Source of the DNA: Acidobacteriota bacterium
Lineage (GTDB): Bacteria > Acidobacteriota > Blastocatellia > Pyrinomonadales > Pyrinomonadaceae
Reading direction: 5' to 3'
Assembly (NCBI GenBank): GCA_025463135.1
Contig: JAOAPY010000008.1
Location: 124,001-188,000 of the forward strand
DNA: 64,000 bases
Of the stretch, positions 24,222-33,372 are shown in pieces (the first letter of the stretch is position 1; every line of letters starts with the position of its first letter). Under the pieces are notes generated by a model. That model searched no databases. It saw only the letters and a program-made list of their open reading frames with translations, and had not been told where the DNA came from. The translations under genes and the position numbers were made by a program.

Positions 24222-27200
24222 TTGAACGCCTCTCCGCACGAAAAGATACTAAAACCTGAACAGGCGGCCGCCGCATACACTATCGACCGCCACATCTCGG
24301 TGACGGCCGGGCCCGGCTCCGGCAAGACCACCGTGCTCGTTGAGCGCTATCTTCACATTCTTCGTGAAAGTAAAAATCTTAATATCGATCAGATAGTCGC
24401 GATTACTTTCACCAATCGCGCCGCGAACGAGATGCGCGAACGTCTGAGAAAACATTTGGACCGGATACTGGCCGAGTCCGCGGGCGACGAGCGCCGCCGT
24501 TGGATGCGATACAAGCGCACGCTCGACGGCGCCGTGATCAACACGATCCATGGTTTCTGCGCCCTGCTGTTGCGTGAGTTTCCGGTCGAAGCGCGCATCG
24601 ATCCACAATTTCTGCTCCTTGATGCGCACGATGCCGCCATCATGCTGGAAGCCGCGGTGGAAGAGGCGCTGACAGAGTTTATTAGTTCCGGAAGGAAATC
24701 AATCTCGCAGCTGGCGCTTGGTTTTGGACGCAGCAGACTTGCGGAAGCGCTGGTCCAGCTTTACTGGAACGTCCGCGGTCAGGGATTGAAGCTCGACGAG
24801 TTGAAACAGCGCACTCTCCGTAGCCACTCCACGCCTGAGGCCTACATTCAGGCGTTGTCTGAGCTCGACAAAATTATGAGCGAGTTTATTGGTTTTGGTC
24901 GCCTGACTCCGGCTGCTGAAGCCAAGCGCCTTCATGCGAGATCAAAATGGCCGGCGTTGCGAGAATTAATCGAAACTAGTCCGGCATCGCTTGCAGATTA
25001 CTGCAACTCGATCGAAGGCTTCCGCAGCGCCGCGCGCCCATCAAAGAACTCCGCGCTCGGAAGCTTAATTGAAAGAATGGACATACAGCTGTGGGGCGAG
25101 AAGAAGGGACTACTCGGTGTGGTGCCACAGATCTGTTTTGACTTGCAGGCCAAGGATTATGCGTTGGAGGTGATTGACGTACTGAAGGAAGTTGAGCGGC
25201 GCTATCGCGAAAAAAAGCAGAGCCTGGCCGCGCTCGACTTTGACGATTTACAACTCCGGGCCCTGGAACTGCTGGAGCAACCCGCTGTGTTAACGCGGGC
25301 CACCGAACGATATCGGTTCTTTCTTGTTGACGAGTTCCAGGATACCAACAGTGTGCAGCGCGAGTTAATGCACCGGCTAACGCTTGGCTCGGGGGCGGCG
25401 CGCGCAAACCTTTTTATTGTTGGCGATCGCAAGCAATCGATTTACGGCTTTCGCGGCGCGGACGTTGATGTCTTTCAGCAAACTACGCAGACGCTCAAAA
25501 CGGCCGGCGGCCTGGAACAGCCGCTGCATCTTAACTTTCGCAGCCAGCCGGGGCTGATTCATTTTATCAATTACCTTTTCCAGCGGCTGTTTCAGCGCGA
25601 CGAAGAGGCGAGGTTGGACCAGTTGCCTGAGCTGGGCTTTGTCGACTTTGAAGCCAGTCGGGAACAGCGCGCGCAGGAGGACGCTTCACCACTTGTTGAA
25701 CTCCTAATCGACACCAAGTCTCCGGCCGATGACGATCCGAAAGCACAAAAGACACAAGCCGAGCGCGACGCGAAGCAAGTGGCACAACGGATTCTTGCGC
25801 TAACTGAAAACGACGGCGACCGCGGTGTTGAGTTTCGTGATATCGCCCTGCTGTTCCGTGCCATGACGGACGTGCCTGCATACGAAGCCGTTTTGCGCAA
25901 TGCCAATATTCCTTTTCAAACCGTTCAGGGTAAAGGCTTCTACCAGCGTGAAGAGATTTCCGATCTGATCCAACTACTGCGCTTTTTGGATAACAAGAGT
26001 GATGAACTGGCGCTGGCTGCCGTGCTTCGTTCACCACTTGGCGGCATCTCCGATAATGCACTGCTGGCCCTGCGCTGCGCGCCGTTGCTCAATGAAGCAG
26101 ATGGCGGGAACGAGTTAAGCCACTTCACCCAACCGCGCAAACTTTTCTACGCGCTGCGCCGTCATCGGGAGATTGCCTATATCAGCGCGGCGGAACATGT
26201 CGAAGTCGATCGCGCCGGAGATTTCTTGCGTAAGTTGATCGAGCGGCGCAATCACTATCCAATCGCCGAGCTGCTGCGTTTCGCCGTTGACGAGTCAGAG
26301 TACCTGACCGTGATCGCCGCGAACTTCGACGGCGCGCGAAGACTCGCCAATGTGAGGAAACTGTTTACGCTGGCCGAACGCTTTGAACATGCAGGCGCCC
26401 ATCTAGTTCGCGACTTCGTGCGCTATGTCGAAGAGTTTGAAGCCATCGGCAGCCGCGAAGGCGAAGGCCAGATCGATGACTCAGCGAATGCCGTCCGCTT
26501 GATGACGATTCATCAGGCGAAAGGCCTGGAGTTCAAGGTGGTCGTCATTCCCAACCTGCATCATCGATCACTGAAGCCTCAGGAACACTGGTACGCGTTG
26601 GATCGACACCGCGGGTTGACGGTCAAGATCCCCGATGGGCGAGGCAAGCAGGTGGCAGGTTGCACGTTGGAAAGCTTTCGCGAGCGGAATCGTCAACGCG
26701 AACATTTTGAAAGCGTGCGGCTTCTGTATGTAGCGGCCACCCGCGCCAAGGATCGGCTCATCCTTGCGGGCGTTACGGACGCGCTCGCAAAGCTCGATGG
26801 CTCTGCCGACAACTGGCTGAAGCTTATCTGGCAAAAACTCGAGCTCGAGGTTTCACGGAGCGGCCCGGTCAATCTCAATGCGGACACACAACTGGAAGTC
26901 ATGCTGAATCTTGCCGACGAATCTCTGCCGCACGCCGCACCAGGTATTTCGGCGTCGGTTCACCCGATTTCCGCCACGGTCGATTCCAGTGACGAGCAGA
27001 GAACGGAAGAGGTCATGTCGTTGGGTAGTGCTTTTCCGCTTCTGCGACCTGTTGCTCCGGAACAGGGACTCCAGGCCACGAGGTTGCAGGGTTTCAGTGT
27101 GACGCAGCTAATCAACTATCAGCGCTGTCCGCGGCAATATTATTTCGATCGGGTGTTGCACGCGCCGTCGGCCGAAGCCATTGCCACCTGGAACGATGCC

Positions 27201-28139
27201 GAAGCGCCCGAGCCGCCCGCCAACCTCACGGCTACGTTGAAGGGTGCTGTGATTCACCGATTTTGCGAAACCTACAGATCGGGAGACGATCCGAGTGAGT
27301 GTTTGCGACAAAGCTTCCAGCACGTGACCGCTGCGCGTCAGGCAGAGCTGGCTGAGCGTTGGCTGGAGATCGATATCGAGAAGGTAATTAAAGATCTGTT
27401 GCCCCTGGCTAATAACTATCTCACGAGTGCTGTCTTTCATCGCGTCGAAGGCGCGCGGCGCCTATCTTCGAGCGCACCAGGATTGATGCCGGGAAATGAG
27501 ATAGGACTGTGGAGTGAGCTGCCGTTTCGCGTGCGAAGGCCCCTGGGTATTCTCACCGGCGCGATCGACAAACTGTTGATAAGCAGAACCGGCGATAATA
27601 AGGGCTTTGATGTTGAGATTATTGACTTCAAGACCAATCGACTATTGGGAAGGCAGGCGTCTCGTGCGTTCAGCAGCGAAAGCACGTCAGAACAGGAAAG
27701 AGCTCGAGCAGTCTCCTCGCCAACCAGGGGCGCGGGCGCAATTCAGCAAATCGCTTTTGATTTCTCAGCGCCGGCGACTCCGACTAGAGTCGCAAGCGCA
27801 TCTGAATCGATTGACACGGCCATTGAGCGGCTTGCTTTCGATTACCAACTGCAAATGCAGGCTTACGCGTTGGCGGTGCGCGAATTAATTCCATCACTCA
27901 CCAGTGGGTCCCATCAAATAAGAGTGACGCTGCACTTTCTCGAGCCCAACGTTGAGTTTCATCTATCTGAGGATCTGTTGAACAGGACCGCCTGCGAGCG
28001 CGCCATTGACGAAGCGATGCGAGCGATTGCTGCTGCACGCGAGCCCGAACAGTTTCCGGTTCATCCTGCTATTCATTGCCGCATGTGCAACTTTCTCGAT
28101 CTCTGCTCGGCCGGCCGCACGTGGCTTCGGAAAACCTGA
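24222..28139 (+). CDS. AddA-like UvrD helicase-nuclease with Fe-S motif
   Basis: The 1305-residue protein has a full UvrD/RecB motor: Walker A TAGPGSGKTTVL (~28-39), ITFTNRAANEMRERL, FLVDEFQDTNSVQRELM, LNFRSQPGLI, MTIHQAKGLEFKVVV and LLYVAATRAKDRL. A C-terminal RecB nuclease follows (GAIDKLL, VEIIDFKTNRL, QMQAYALAV), with CPRQYYF and CRMCNFLDLC giving four cysteines for an Fe-S cluster. B. subtilis AddA lacks that cluster, so the subunit plan differs. TTG 24222 is the only start before Walker A in this frame after the stop at 24177. It should process DNA ends with the AddB-like protein. Confidence 0.9.
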   Translation: MNASPHEKILKPEQAAAAYTIDRHISVTAGPGSGKTTVLVERYLHILRESKNLNIDQIVAITFTNRAANEMRERLRKHLDRILAESAGDERRRWMRYKRTLDGAVINTIHGFCALLLREFPVEARIDPQFLLLDAHDAAIMLEAAVEEALTEFISSGRKSISQLALGFGRSRLAEALVQLYWNVRGQGLKLDELKQRTLRSHSTPEAYIQALSELDKIMSEFIGFGRLTPAAEAKRLHARSKWPALRELIETSPASLADYCNSIEGFRSAARPSKNSALGSLIERMDIQLWGEKKGLLGVVPQICFDLQAKDYALEVIDVLKEVERRYREKKQSLAALDFDDLQLRALELLEQPAVLTRATERYRFFLVDEFQDTNSVQRELMHRLTLGSGAARANLFIVGDRKQSIYGFRGADVDVFQQTTQTLKTAGGLEQPLHLNFRSQPGLIHFINYLFQRLFQRDEEARLDQLPELGFVDFEASREQRAQEDASPLVELLIDTKSPADDDPKAQKTQAERDAKQVAQRILALTENDGDRGVEFRDIALLFRAMTDVPAYEAVLRNANIPFQTVQGKGFYQREEISDLIQLLRFLDNKSDELALAAVLRSPLGGISDNALLALRCAPLLNEADGGNELSHFTQPRKLFYALRRHREIAYISAAEHVEVDRAGDFLRKLIERRNHYPIAELLRFAVDESEYLTVIAANFDGARRLANVRKLFTLAERFEHAGAHLVRDFVRYVEEFEAIGSREGEGQIDDSANAVRLMTIHQAKGLEFKVVVIPNLHHRSLKPQEHWYALDRHRGLTVKIPDGRGKQVAGCTLESFRERNRQREHFESVRLLYVAATRAKDRLILAGVTDALAKLDGSADNWLKLIWQKLELEVSRSGPVNLNADTQLEVMLNLADESLPHAAPGISASVHPISATVDSSDEQRTEEVMSLGSAFPLLRPVAPEQGLQATRLQGFSVTQLINYQRCPRQYYFDRVLHAPSAEAIATWNDAEAPEPPANLTATLKGAVIHRFCETYRSGDDPSECLRQSFQHVTAARQAELAERWLEIDIEKVIKDLLPLANNYLTSAVFHRVEGARRLSSSAPGLMPGNEIGLWSELPFRVRRPLGILTGAIDKLLISRTGDNKGFDVEIIDFKTNRLLGRQASRAFSSESTSEQERARAVSSPTRGAGAIQQIAFDFSAPATPTRVASASESIDTAIERLAFDYQLQMQAYALAVRELIPSLTSGSHQIRVTLHFLEPNVEFHLSEDLLNRTACERAIDEAMRAIAAAREPEQFPVHPAIHCRMCNFLDLCSAGRTWLRKT

Positions 28140-28143
28140 AAGG

Positions 28144-28250
28144 AACATCCACAGATTACGCAGATTACACCGATTAAAGAAGGCACTTACCAGAATCGAT
28201 CTCCGCCGCTCTTTCTGAATCAGTGAAATCTGCGTAATCTGCGGATGTTT
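28144..28250. repeat. AATCTGCG-type palindromic repeat, full copy
   Basis: AACATCCACAGATTACGCAG, followed by ATTACACCGATT, is an imperfect reverse complement of AATCAGTGAAATCTGCGTAA followed by TCTGCGGATGTTT. It starts five bases after the AddA-like stop. Other copies are at 42156-42241 and, degenerate, 18962-19051. Confidence 0.8.
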
Positions 28251-28316
28251 CAAACTCACTTAAAGCAATCTTAGTCAGATCTGCTTGTCACGGTTTCCGG
28301 CTCCCGGTTTACAGGC

Positions 28317-28937
28317 TTAATGTACCAGCTTGGTTGAGAACAACACGCCGTAGATCGCGTCCTGATGTCTCGGATAATCTTTCCCGTCAGTGGAAATGAT
28401 GATGTTTACCTGCTGGACCTGCCCCGCGTATTTGCGAAAAGTGATCCACTGCGTGCGTCTGAAGCCGTCAGGTTTTTCCGGGTTGGACTCTCGGAACTGC
28501 ACGCCCTTAACGCCGTCGATTTCCAACCAACGCAATTCGTCCAGCTCGCCGTTTTTCATGCGGGTCTTTTGACCGTCATAAGTCGCTTTCAAACTCACAT
28601 CGGTTGGAAAATTCTCACCCATGGTAGATATGGAGACGATCAAGTTGGCCGCGTCAAAGCCGCCTGGCGAACGGGCGGCAAAACTGTCGCGGTCATCGGT
28701 CACCTTGGTCCACTTTGGCGGCAGGGTCCATGACATTCCCTGCTGGTCCCATTTGACGGTTTGCCCGCCGGCGAGTGCGGCTGTTTGGGCGGCGGTTGGG
28801 ACCGCCTTCTCGGCGGTAACGCTGTCGGCTGAAGAGCCGGTGCCCGCTCCCAGGGGGCTGTTTGAGTTTTTCGACTTCATTAGATTGCACAATGAAAGGG
28901 TCAGACCAAGTAACAGCAGCGCGGGAATTAGTTTCAT
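28317..28937 (-). CDS. exported protein of unknown function
   Basis: This 206-residue protein begins with MKLIPALLLLGLTLSLCNLM, a signal sequence whose LSLC could be a weak lipobox (Leu at -1 is unusual). An Asn/Ser-rich linker follows, then a beta-rich domain (VKWDQQGMSWTLPPKWTKVT; LRWLEIDGVKGVQFRESNP; TFRKYAGQVQQVNIIISTDG) similar in feel to the secreted protein at 4509-5180. A TTG start at 28952 is possible, but the ATG at 28937 gives a proper signal peptide. It converges with the AddA-like gene across a repeat. Function unknown. Confidence 0.75.
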   Translation of the reverse strand: MKLIPALLLLGLTLSLCNLMKSKNSNSPLGAGTGSSADSVTAEKAVPTAAQTAALAGGQTVKWDQQGMSWTLPPKWTKVTDDRDSFAARSPGGFDAANLIVSISTMGENFPTDVSLKATYDGQKTRMKNGELDELRWLEIDGVKGVQFRESNPEKPDGFRRTQWITFRKYAGQVQQVNIIISTDGKDYPRHQDAIYGVLFSTKLVH

Positions 28938-29021
28938 GTTGTCGACTCGCAAAGGAAGGCTGAAAGAACTGAATGCTTCTATGCCAGAACGAGGTGGTAA
29001 GTCAATGGTATTGAGTGATGA

Positions 29022-29120
29022 GGTAGTGGGTCAGTTTCGCGGCAAATGTCCGACAAACTTTAGTTTGTCGCGGCGTTACGACAAGCTAAAGCTCATCGGA
29101 CATCAAACTGACCCACTACC
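29022..29120 (+). mobile_element. MITE-like element, copy B (99 bp)
   Basis: This is the best-preserved copy: 16-bp perfect terminal repeats (GGTAGTGGGTCAGTTT / AAACTGACCCACTACC) and hairpin GACAAACTTTAGTTTGTC. The flanks GAGTGATGA and TAGTGAAAA share six of nine bases. It lies in the same orientation as copies A and C. Confidence 0.85.
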
Positions 29121-29190
29121 TAGTGAAAATAATATCCGCCCTTCTCATTCATCGTTTCCACGATTCGTTATTTCCCAAATCACACAATTC

Positions 29191-29215
29191 CCCCGCTAAC
29201 GCAGGTGGTACTGAC
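29191..29215. repeat. solitary arm of the 10251-10343 inverted repeat
   Basis: CCCCGCTAACGCAGGTGGTA then CTGAC matches the right arm of the 30-bp palindrome at 10314-10343 except for small changes at the 5' end. No opposing arm is present within 100 bases. Confidence 0.7.
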
Positions 29216-29308
29216 AAGACCACGCGTGTTATGCTACCGCTACCCCGTTTAAGTAAACCACCCCTTAAGTCAATCGTCAGCGCTGCGGCGCTTTCACTGG
29301 AGACTCAT

Positions 29309-30229
29309 ATGCGGAGCACTACGCCCAAACCAGTAACACTCATTTATTTCATCATCGGCCTCGGCCTCGTTGCCTGGTTCAGCGGTTGCGGAACGCCGGC
29401 CACCAATACCAATGCGAATGTGAGCATTGCGAACACTAACTCGACACCCGCGAACGTGAATGCCGCCGCGCCGGCAACACTTTCGGGTATTAGCGCGCGC
29501 GAGCCGGATAAGTATCGCGCCACACTGGTGCTCAGTGCCGAAACGGAAGGCGGAGACAAAGCCATTGGCATTCCCACTCTCTCGGCGGCGATCGCTCGCA
29601 ATGGAGAGGCGCGTCGCGTCGCGTTCAAGCTGCCCGACGGCTCGGATCTGATCTACATCGACAGTGGCGACCATCATTATGTCGTGCTGCCGGGTCGCAA
29701 GCAGTACGCTGAACTGACCCAGGAGGCTGTGGGTTTTCAGATTCATAAATTAATGACGCCGGGGCAAATCGTCAGTCACCTGGAACAGCTCAAAGGCGTC
29801 GAGCGCGTCGGTGAAGAGCAGTTCAATGGACGCACCGCAATCAAGTACAGCTATAACTCGTCAGTAAAAACCGATACCCAGGCGGGCGATGTAAAGAACC
29901 AGGGCTTTGTATATGTTGACAAGGATACCGGCCTGCCTTTGCGATCCGAATTGCATGCGGAAGCCGCCAGCGCCGTGAAAGGTGTGAAGGCAGCGAAGAT
30001 TGTCGCCGAAATGAAAGACATCAACACCGATGTTGACGCAGCGATGTTTGAAGTTCCGCCGGGTCTCAGCAAGATTCCGCCCGAACAGATTCGCGGACAG
30101 ATAGATGCCATCACGAACACCGCGACTACGTTGATCAAGGCGTTGCTGGCAAATATGAACACGGCGCCCGCGCCTGCCTCGTCGCCAGCAACGGCCACGG
30201 CGTCGCCGTCTGCGTCAGTGAAGCAGTGA
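29309..30229 (+). CDS. lipoprotein, LolA/LppX-like fold suspected
   Basis: From the ATG at 29309 (GGAG eight bases upstream) the 306-residue protein has a lipoprotein signal: LVAWFSGCGTP with Cys after FSG. An Asn/Thr-rich linker (TNTNANVSIANTNSTPANVN) follows, then a beta-rich domain with FKLPDGSDLIYIDSGDHHYV, NGRTAIKYSYNS, FVYVDKDTGLPLRSELHA and MFEVPPGLSKI, the pattern of outer-membrane carrier domains of the LolA/LppX type (inference). The tail is Ala/Ser/Pro-rich. The frame extends upstream to 29123 through repeat DNA, which is not part of the gene. Confidence 0.8.
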   Translation: MRSTTPKPVTLIYFIIGLGLVAWFSGCGTPATNTNANVSIANTNSTPANVNAAAPATLSGISAREPDKYRATLVLSAETEGGDKAIGIPTLSAAIARNGEARRVAFKLPDGSDLIYIDSGDHHYVVLPGRKQYAELTQEAVGFQIHKLMTPGQIVSHLEQLKGVERVGEEQFNGRTAIKYSYNSSVKTDTQAGDVKNQGFVYVDKDTGLPLRSELHAEAASAVKGVKAAKIVAEMKDINTDVDAAMFEVPPGLSKIPPEQIRGQIDAITNTATTLIKALLANMNTAPAPASSPATATASPSASVKQ

Positions 30230-30283
30230 GGCGAAAGAGAATTCCACAAGGCGCCCACGGGTCGAGCCGAAGATGCGAGCCTT

Positions 30284-30361
30284 TTCTTTGCGTGCTGCGC
30301 GTCTTTGCGGGAGGACCTCATGGGCGACCTGGAATATCCCGCAAAGCCGCAAAACTCGCAA
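30284..30361. repeat. CTTTGCG-type palindromic repeat
   Basis: TTTGCGTGCTGCGCGTCTTT GCGGGA at the left and TCCCGCAAAGCCGCAAAACT CGCAAAGG at the right are imperfect reverse complements. The repeat lies between two exported-protein genes. Confidence 0.75.
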
Positions 30362-30453
30362 AGGAATCTTGATGGTTCGAGGCATAGTCTCGCTAACATC
30401 GTGGAGATGGCTGGCAGTCGAGACGTTGGCATTCATTCAAAAAAGGTAGCACG

Positions 30454-31194
30454 ATGAAACATGTAATCCTTTTGGTAGTGGGGATCCTTCTGGGCGGCGT
30501 CGGCGCCATCTATTTTCTCGGCACGCCGCGGGCCCATATGTTGCCGGGGACAGCAGTCCAGGCGCCGGCTCCCGGCGGCGACGCGCCGGGAACGATTGTC
30601 ATGGCCCTGGACGACAAGTTCTTTGATCAAGTGCTTGGCAGCATTTTTCGCGATCTGTCCTCGCCGTCTTTCAAACTCTCGCGGAATGATGACCGGACGA
30701 GTGATTCACCGATGCGTCCGGCAGTGTTTCAAACTGGCTGCACAAATTCCATCACCCTCCTGTCTGAAACCGACAATGTAAAAACGCGCGTGCAATTTGC
30801 CGGCGGCCGTATAACTTTGCCCCTCGCGTTCAGCGGCAGCTACAACGCGCTGGGCAACTGCATGCAATTCAAGGGCTGGGCCCAGACCAGCATTCAACTG
30901 TCATTCGATCAGTCGAAGCAAACTCTTTACGGCCAACTAAATGTTGAAGGAGTAAATCTGGAAGGCGTGGCGCCGGTAGCCAACAGTTTTGTCACTGTCT
31001 TTGTGCAGAACGCCATCAACCAGCGCGTCAATCCGCTCGAGCTGCTGCGCGCGCCGCAACTGGTGCCGGTGATTCCCGTAAAGGCCAGCGGCGGTGTATT
31101 GAAGGCCGAAGTGAAAGACGTGCGCGCGGAAGTCCTGGAAGGCTCGCTGCGTTTACACATCACCTACGAATTCAAGGGCGAACGCACCGGGTGA
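30454..31194 (+). CDS. membrane-anchored protein of unknown function
   Basis: This 246-residue protein has an N-terminal helix (ILLVVGILLGGVGAIYFLG) that anchors it or serves as an uncleaved signal. A beta-rich extracytoplasmic region follows (CTNSITLLSETDNVKTRVQF; GGRITLPLAFSGSYNALGNC; LYGQLNVEGVNLEGVAPVAN; LRLHITYEFKGER). Two cysteines ~45 residues apart may form a disulfide. The pattern is like LPS-assembly or lipid-binding beta domains, but no family is recognised. AAAGG upstream of the ATG supports the start. Confidence 0.75.
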   Translation: MKHVILLVVGILLGGVGAIYFLGTPRAHMLPGTAVQAPAPGGDAPGTIVMALDDKFFDQVLGSIFRDLSSPSFKLSRNDDRTSDSPMRPAVFQTGCTNSITLLSETDNVKTRVQFAGGRITLPLAFSGSYNALGNCMQFKGWAQTSIQLSFDQSKQTLYGQLNVEGVNLEGVAPVANSFVTVFVQNAINQRVNPLELLRAPQLVPVIPVKASGGVLKAEVKDVRAEVLEGSLRLHITYEFKGERTG

Positions 31195-31227
31195 TCCCAA
31201 CACATCCCAGCGAAAAGGTTGATCGCC

Positions 31228-31373
31228 CTTTCATTCTCACCCGGTTTCAACCGGGTGACCGTATCAACATAAATTGATCTAACCGTTTCTCCCCGGCAAG
31301 GAAAACCGTTGAAACGGTTTAAGTACTCATCTCTGCCTGCAGTCGCCCCGTTTAAACCGGGCGAGAATGAGAG
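31228..31373. repeat. CCGGTTTCAACCGG hairpin cluster
   Basis: Three small palindromes follow one another: CACCCGGTTTCAACCGGGTG, AAACCGTTGAAACGGTTT and CCCGTTTAAACCGGGCG. They fill the space between the converging 30454 gene and uvrC and may end transcription from either side. Confidence 0.7.
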
Positions 31374-31392
31374 GGATGCCGGGATCTGAAAT

Positions 31393-33258
31393 TCAAGTTT
31401 GTGCGCCGCCCGCGTCGGCCAGGGCGCGTTGGCGGGCAAAGTGGTCCACGATCTCTTCGGCGGTTTTACGGCCAACGAAAGGCGCCAGCTCGACTACACT
31501 GGCCCGCGCAATTCGCTGAATCGAGCCCAGGTTTCTCAACAACCTGTTCTTGCGCTTGTCACCAACTCCGGGGATGGCGGTCAACTCAGAAGTGAAGTCG
31601 CGCAACTCGCGCCGCTTGCGATGATAGGTAACCGCGTAACGATGCGTCTCGTCACGAATCATCTGCAGCAGGCGCAGGATTAGCGAGTGCGAGTCGAGAT
31701 AGACGGGTTCGTCTTCTCGCCCTTTGACCAGCAGGTGCGAGACTTCGTTGTGACGATGCGGCGGCTTGACCACACCAACCATCGGTATGGCTTCCAGATC
31801 AAGCTCGCGCATGGCATTCGCCGCGGCGCTCAACTGACCTTTGCCGCCGTCAATCATGATTAAGTCAGGCAGCGGCTGGCCTTCATCAAGCACCCGCCGA
31901 TAGCGACGAAACACCGCCTCGCGCATCGAAGCCACGTCATTCGAACCTTCGACCGTGCGGATGCGGAACTTGCGATACTGCTGGCGGTTCATCTTGCCGT
32001 TTTCACAGACGACCATGCCCGCGACGTTCTCAGCGCCCTGAATGTTCGACACATCGAACGATTCGATGCGCGCAGGAAAATGCGGCAGCTCGAGCGTCTC
32101 CTGCAACTCTTCCAGCACCAATTTCATGTCCGGCTTCAGCACGCGAAAACGTTGTTCGAAAGCCAGCTTCGCGTTCTTCTCAACCAGATCTATCAGGTCA
32201 CGCTTTTCACCGCGTTGCGGATCGATGATGCGCACGCGCCGTCCCTTTCGCGTGCTCAGGGCTTTTTCCAGCAGGTCGCGATCGTCAAAGTCGACAGGGA
32301 CATAAATTTCCCTGGGCACGTAATCCGAGGAGTAGTACTGGGCCAGGACCTCGCTGAGAAACGGCGCCGGATTGAAATCATCGGGCGGCAGATCTTCCCA
32401 GAAGAATTCCCGCCGTCCCACGATTTGTCCTTCGCGCAGAGTGAAAAGCTGAAGTGCCAGGCGCTGGCCTTCGCGATAGTAACCAAAGATGTCCACGTCG
32501 CGTTCGGGCGAGCTGGCCATCTTCTGTTGCTCAGAAAGTTTGACAACCGTCTTACGCAAATCGCGATACTTCGCCGCCAATTCATAATGCGTTTCTTCCG
32601 AAGCCTGCGCCATGCGCCCCGCCAACGTATCGGCCAGCTCGGTATTCCTGCCTTCCAAAAGCAAACGCACATCGCGCACGGCCTCCTGGTACTGCTCGGG
32701 TGTGCACAGTCCTTTAACGCATGGTCCCAGACAGCGCTTGATGTGATATTCAAGACAGGGACGCGGCGCCTTGCCGTCAATTTCAATGTCGCAGGTGCGC
32801 AGTTGAAACGTGCGATTAATCAGATCAATAGTCTTGCGCGCCAGGCTTGCCGGCAGGAATGGTCCGAAGTAGAGAGCACCGTCGCGTTGAATGCGCCGGG
32901 TAATTACGACTTTCGGAAACGGCTCGTTGACCGTCAGTTTCAGATGCGGATAGGACTTGTCGTCTTTGAGTTTGTAATTGAAGCGTGGCTGATGCTGTTT
33001 GACCAGCGTGGCTTCCAGAATCAAGGCCTCGACTTCGTTGTCGGTAACGATGAATTCCACGTCGGCGATCTGTTTGACCAGTTCGACGGTCTTGATATCG
33101 TAGCCAAAACGAACCGGGCCGCCCGCCTGGAAATATTGCCGCACGCGGCTGCGCAGACTCTTAGCCTTGCCGATGTAAAGAATTTTGCCGGCGGCATCTT
33201 TGTGCAGATAAACGCCCGGCGAGGCGGGGATTTCTTTGAGCTTTTGTTCTAGTGTCAT
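31393..33258 (-). CDS. uvrC: excinuclease ABC subunit C (UvrC)
   Basis: The 621-residue protein has all UvrC parts in order: GIY-YIG nuclease (PASPGVYLHKDAAGKILYIG, residues ~11-30), the cysteine cluster CLEYHIKRCLGPCVKGLC, the UVR coil (YELAAKYRDLRKTV), the RNase H-like 5' nuclease domain (IESFDVSNIQGAENVAGMVV; PDLIMIDGGKGQLSAA) and two C-terminal helix-hairpin-helix motifs (IPGVGDKRKNRLLRNLGSI). It makes both incisions in nucleotide excision repair with UvrAB. The length is normal; it stands alone on the minus strand. Confidence 0.97.
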   Translation of the reverse strand: MTLEQKLKEIPASPGVYLHKDAAGKILYIGKAKSLRSRVRQYFQAGGPVRFGYDIKTVELVKQIADVEFIVTDNEVEALILEATLVKQHQPRFNYKLKDDKSYPHLKLTVNEPFPKVVITRRIQRDGALYFGPFLPASLARKTIDLINRTFQLRTCDIEIDGKAPRPCLEYHIKRCLGPCVKGLCTPEQYQEAVRDVRLLLEGRNTELADTLAGRMAQASEETHYELAAKYRDLRKTVVKLSEQQKMASSPERDVDIFGYYREGQRLALQLFTLREGQIVGRREFFWEDLPPDDFNPAPFLSEVLAQYYSSDYVPREIYVPVDFDDRDLLEKALSTRKGRRVRIIDPQRGEKRDLIDLVEKNAKLAFEQRFRVLKPDMKLVLEELQETLELPHFPARIESFDVSNIQGAENVAGMVVCENGKMNRQQYRKFRIRTVEGSNDVASMREAVFRRYRRVLDEGQPLPDLIMIDGGKGQLSAAANAMRELDLEAIPMVGVVKPPHRHNEVSHLLVKGREDEPVYLDSHSLILRLLQMIRDETHRYAVTYHRKRRELRDFTSELTAIPGVGDKRKNRLLRNLGSIQRIARASVVELAPFVGRKTAEEIVDHFARQRALADAGGAQT

Positions 33259-33372
33259 CGATACTTGCTTTGATTTTACCGCAATACTGGAGAACCGTCA
33301 GTCTGCGACTAAGTTATCAATAAAACCGAGTAAATTGGATCCTCTGCCTGACCGGTCTCAAAAGGAGGGCTG

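Larger units (their letters stand above)
28938..29308. other. 371-base intergenic region with repeats
   Basis: It lies between divergent genes. It holds MITE copy B (29022-29120) and a solitary inverted-repeat arm (29191-29215). The remainder shows no supported gene; the long plus-strand frame from 29123 is only an upstream extension of the lipoprotein gene. Confidence 0.7.

Noticed and set aside
28621-29199. 192-codon plus-strand frame before the lipoprotein gene
   Set aside because: It is antisense to the 28317-28937 gene and its C-terminal part is translated MITE copy B.
32080-33252. 390-codon open frame on the plus strand opposite uvrC
   Set aside because: It lies entirely antisense to a clear uvrC gene, has no family signature, and its composition mirrors the high GC third positions of uvrC.
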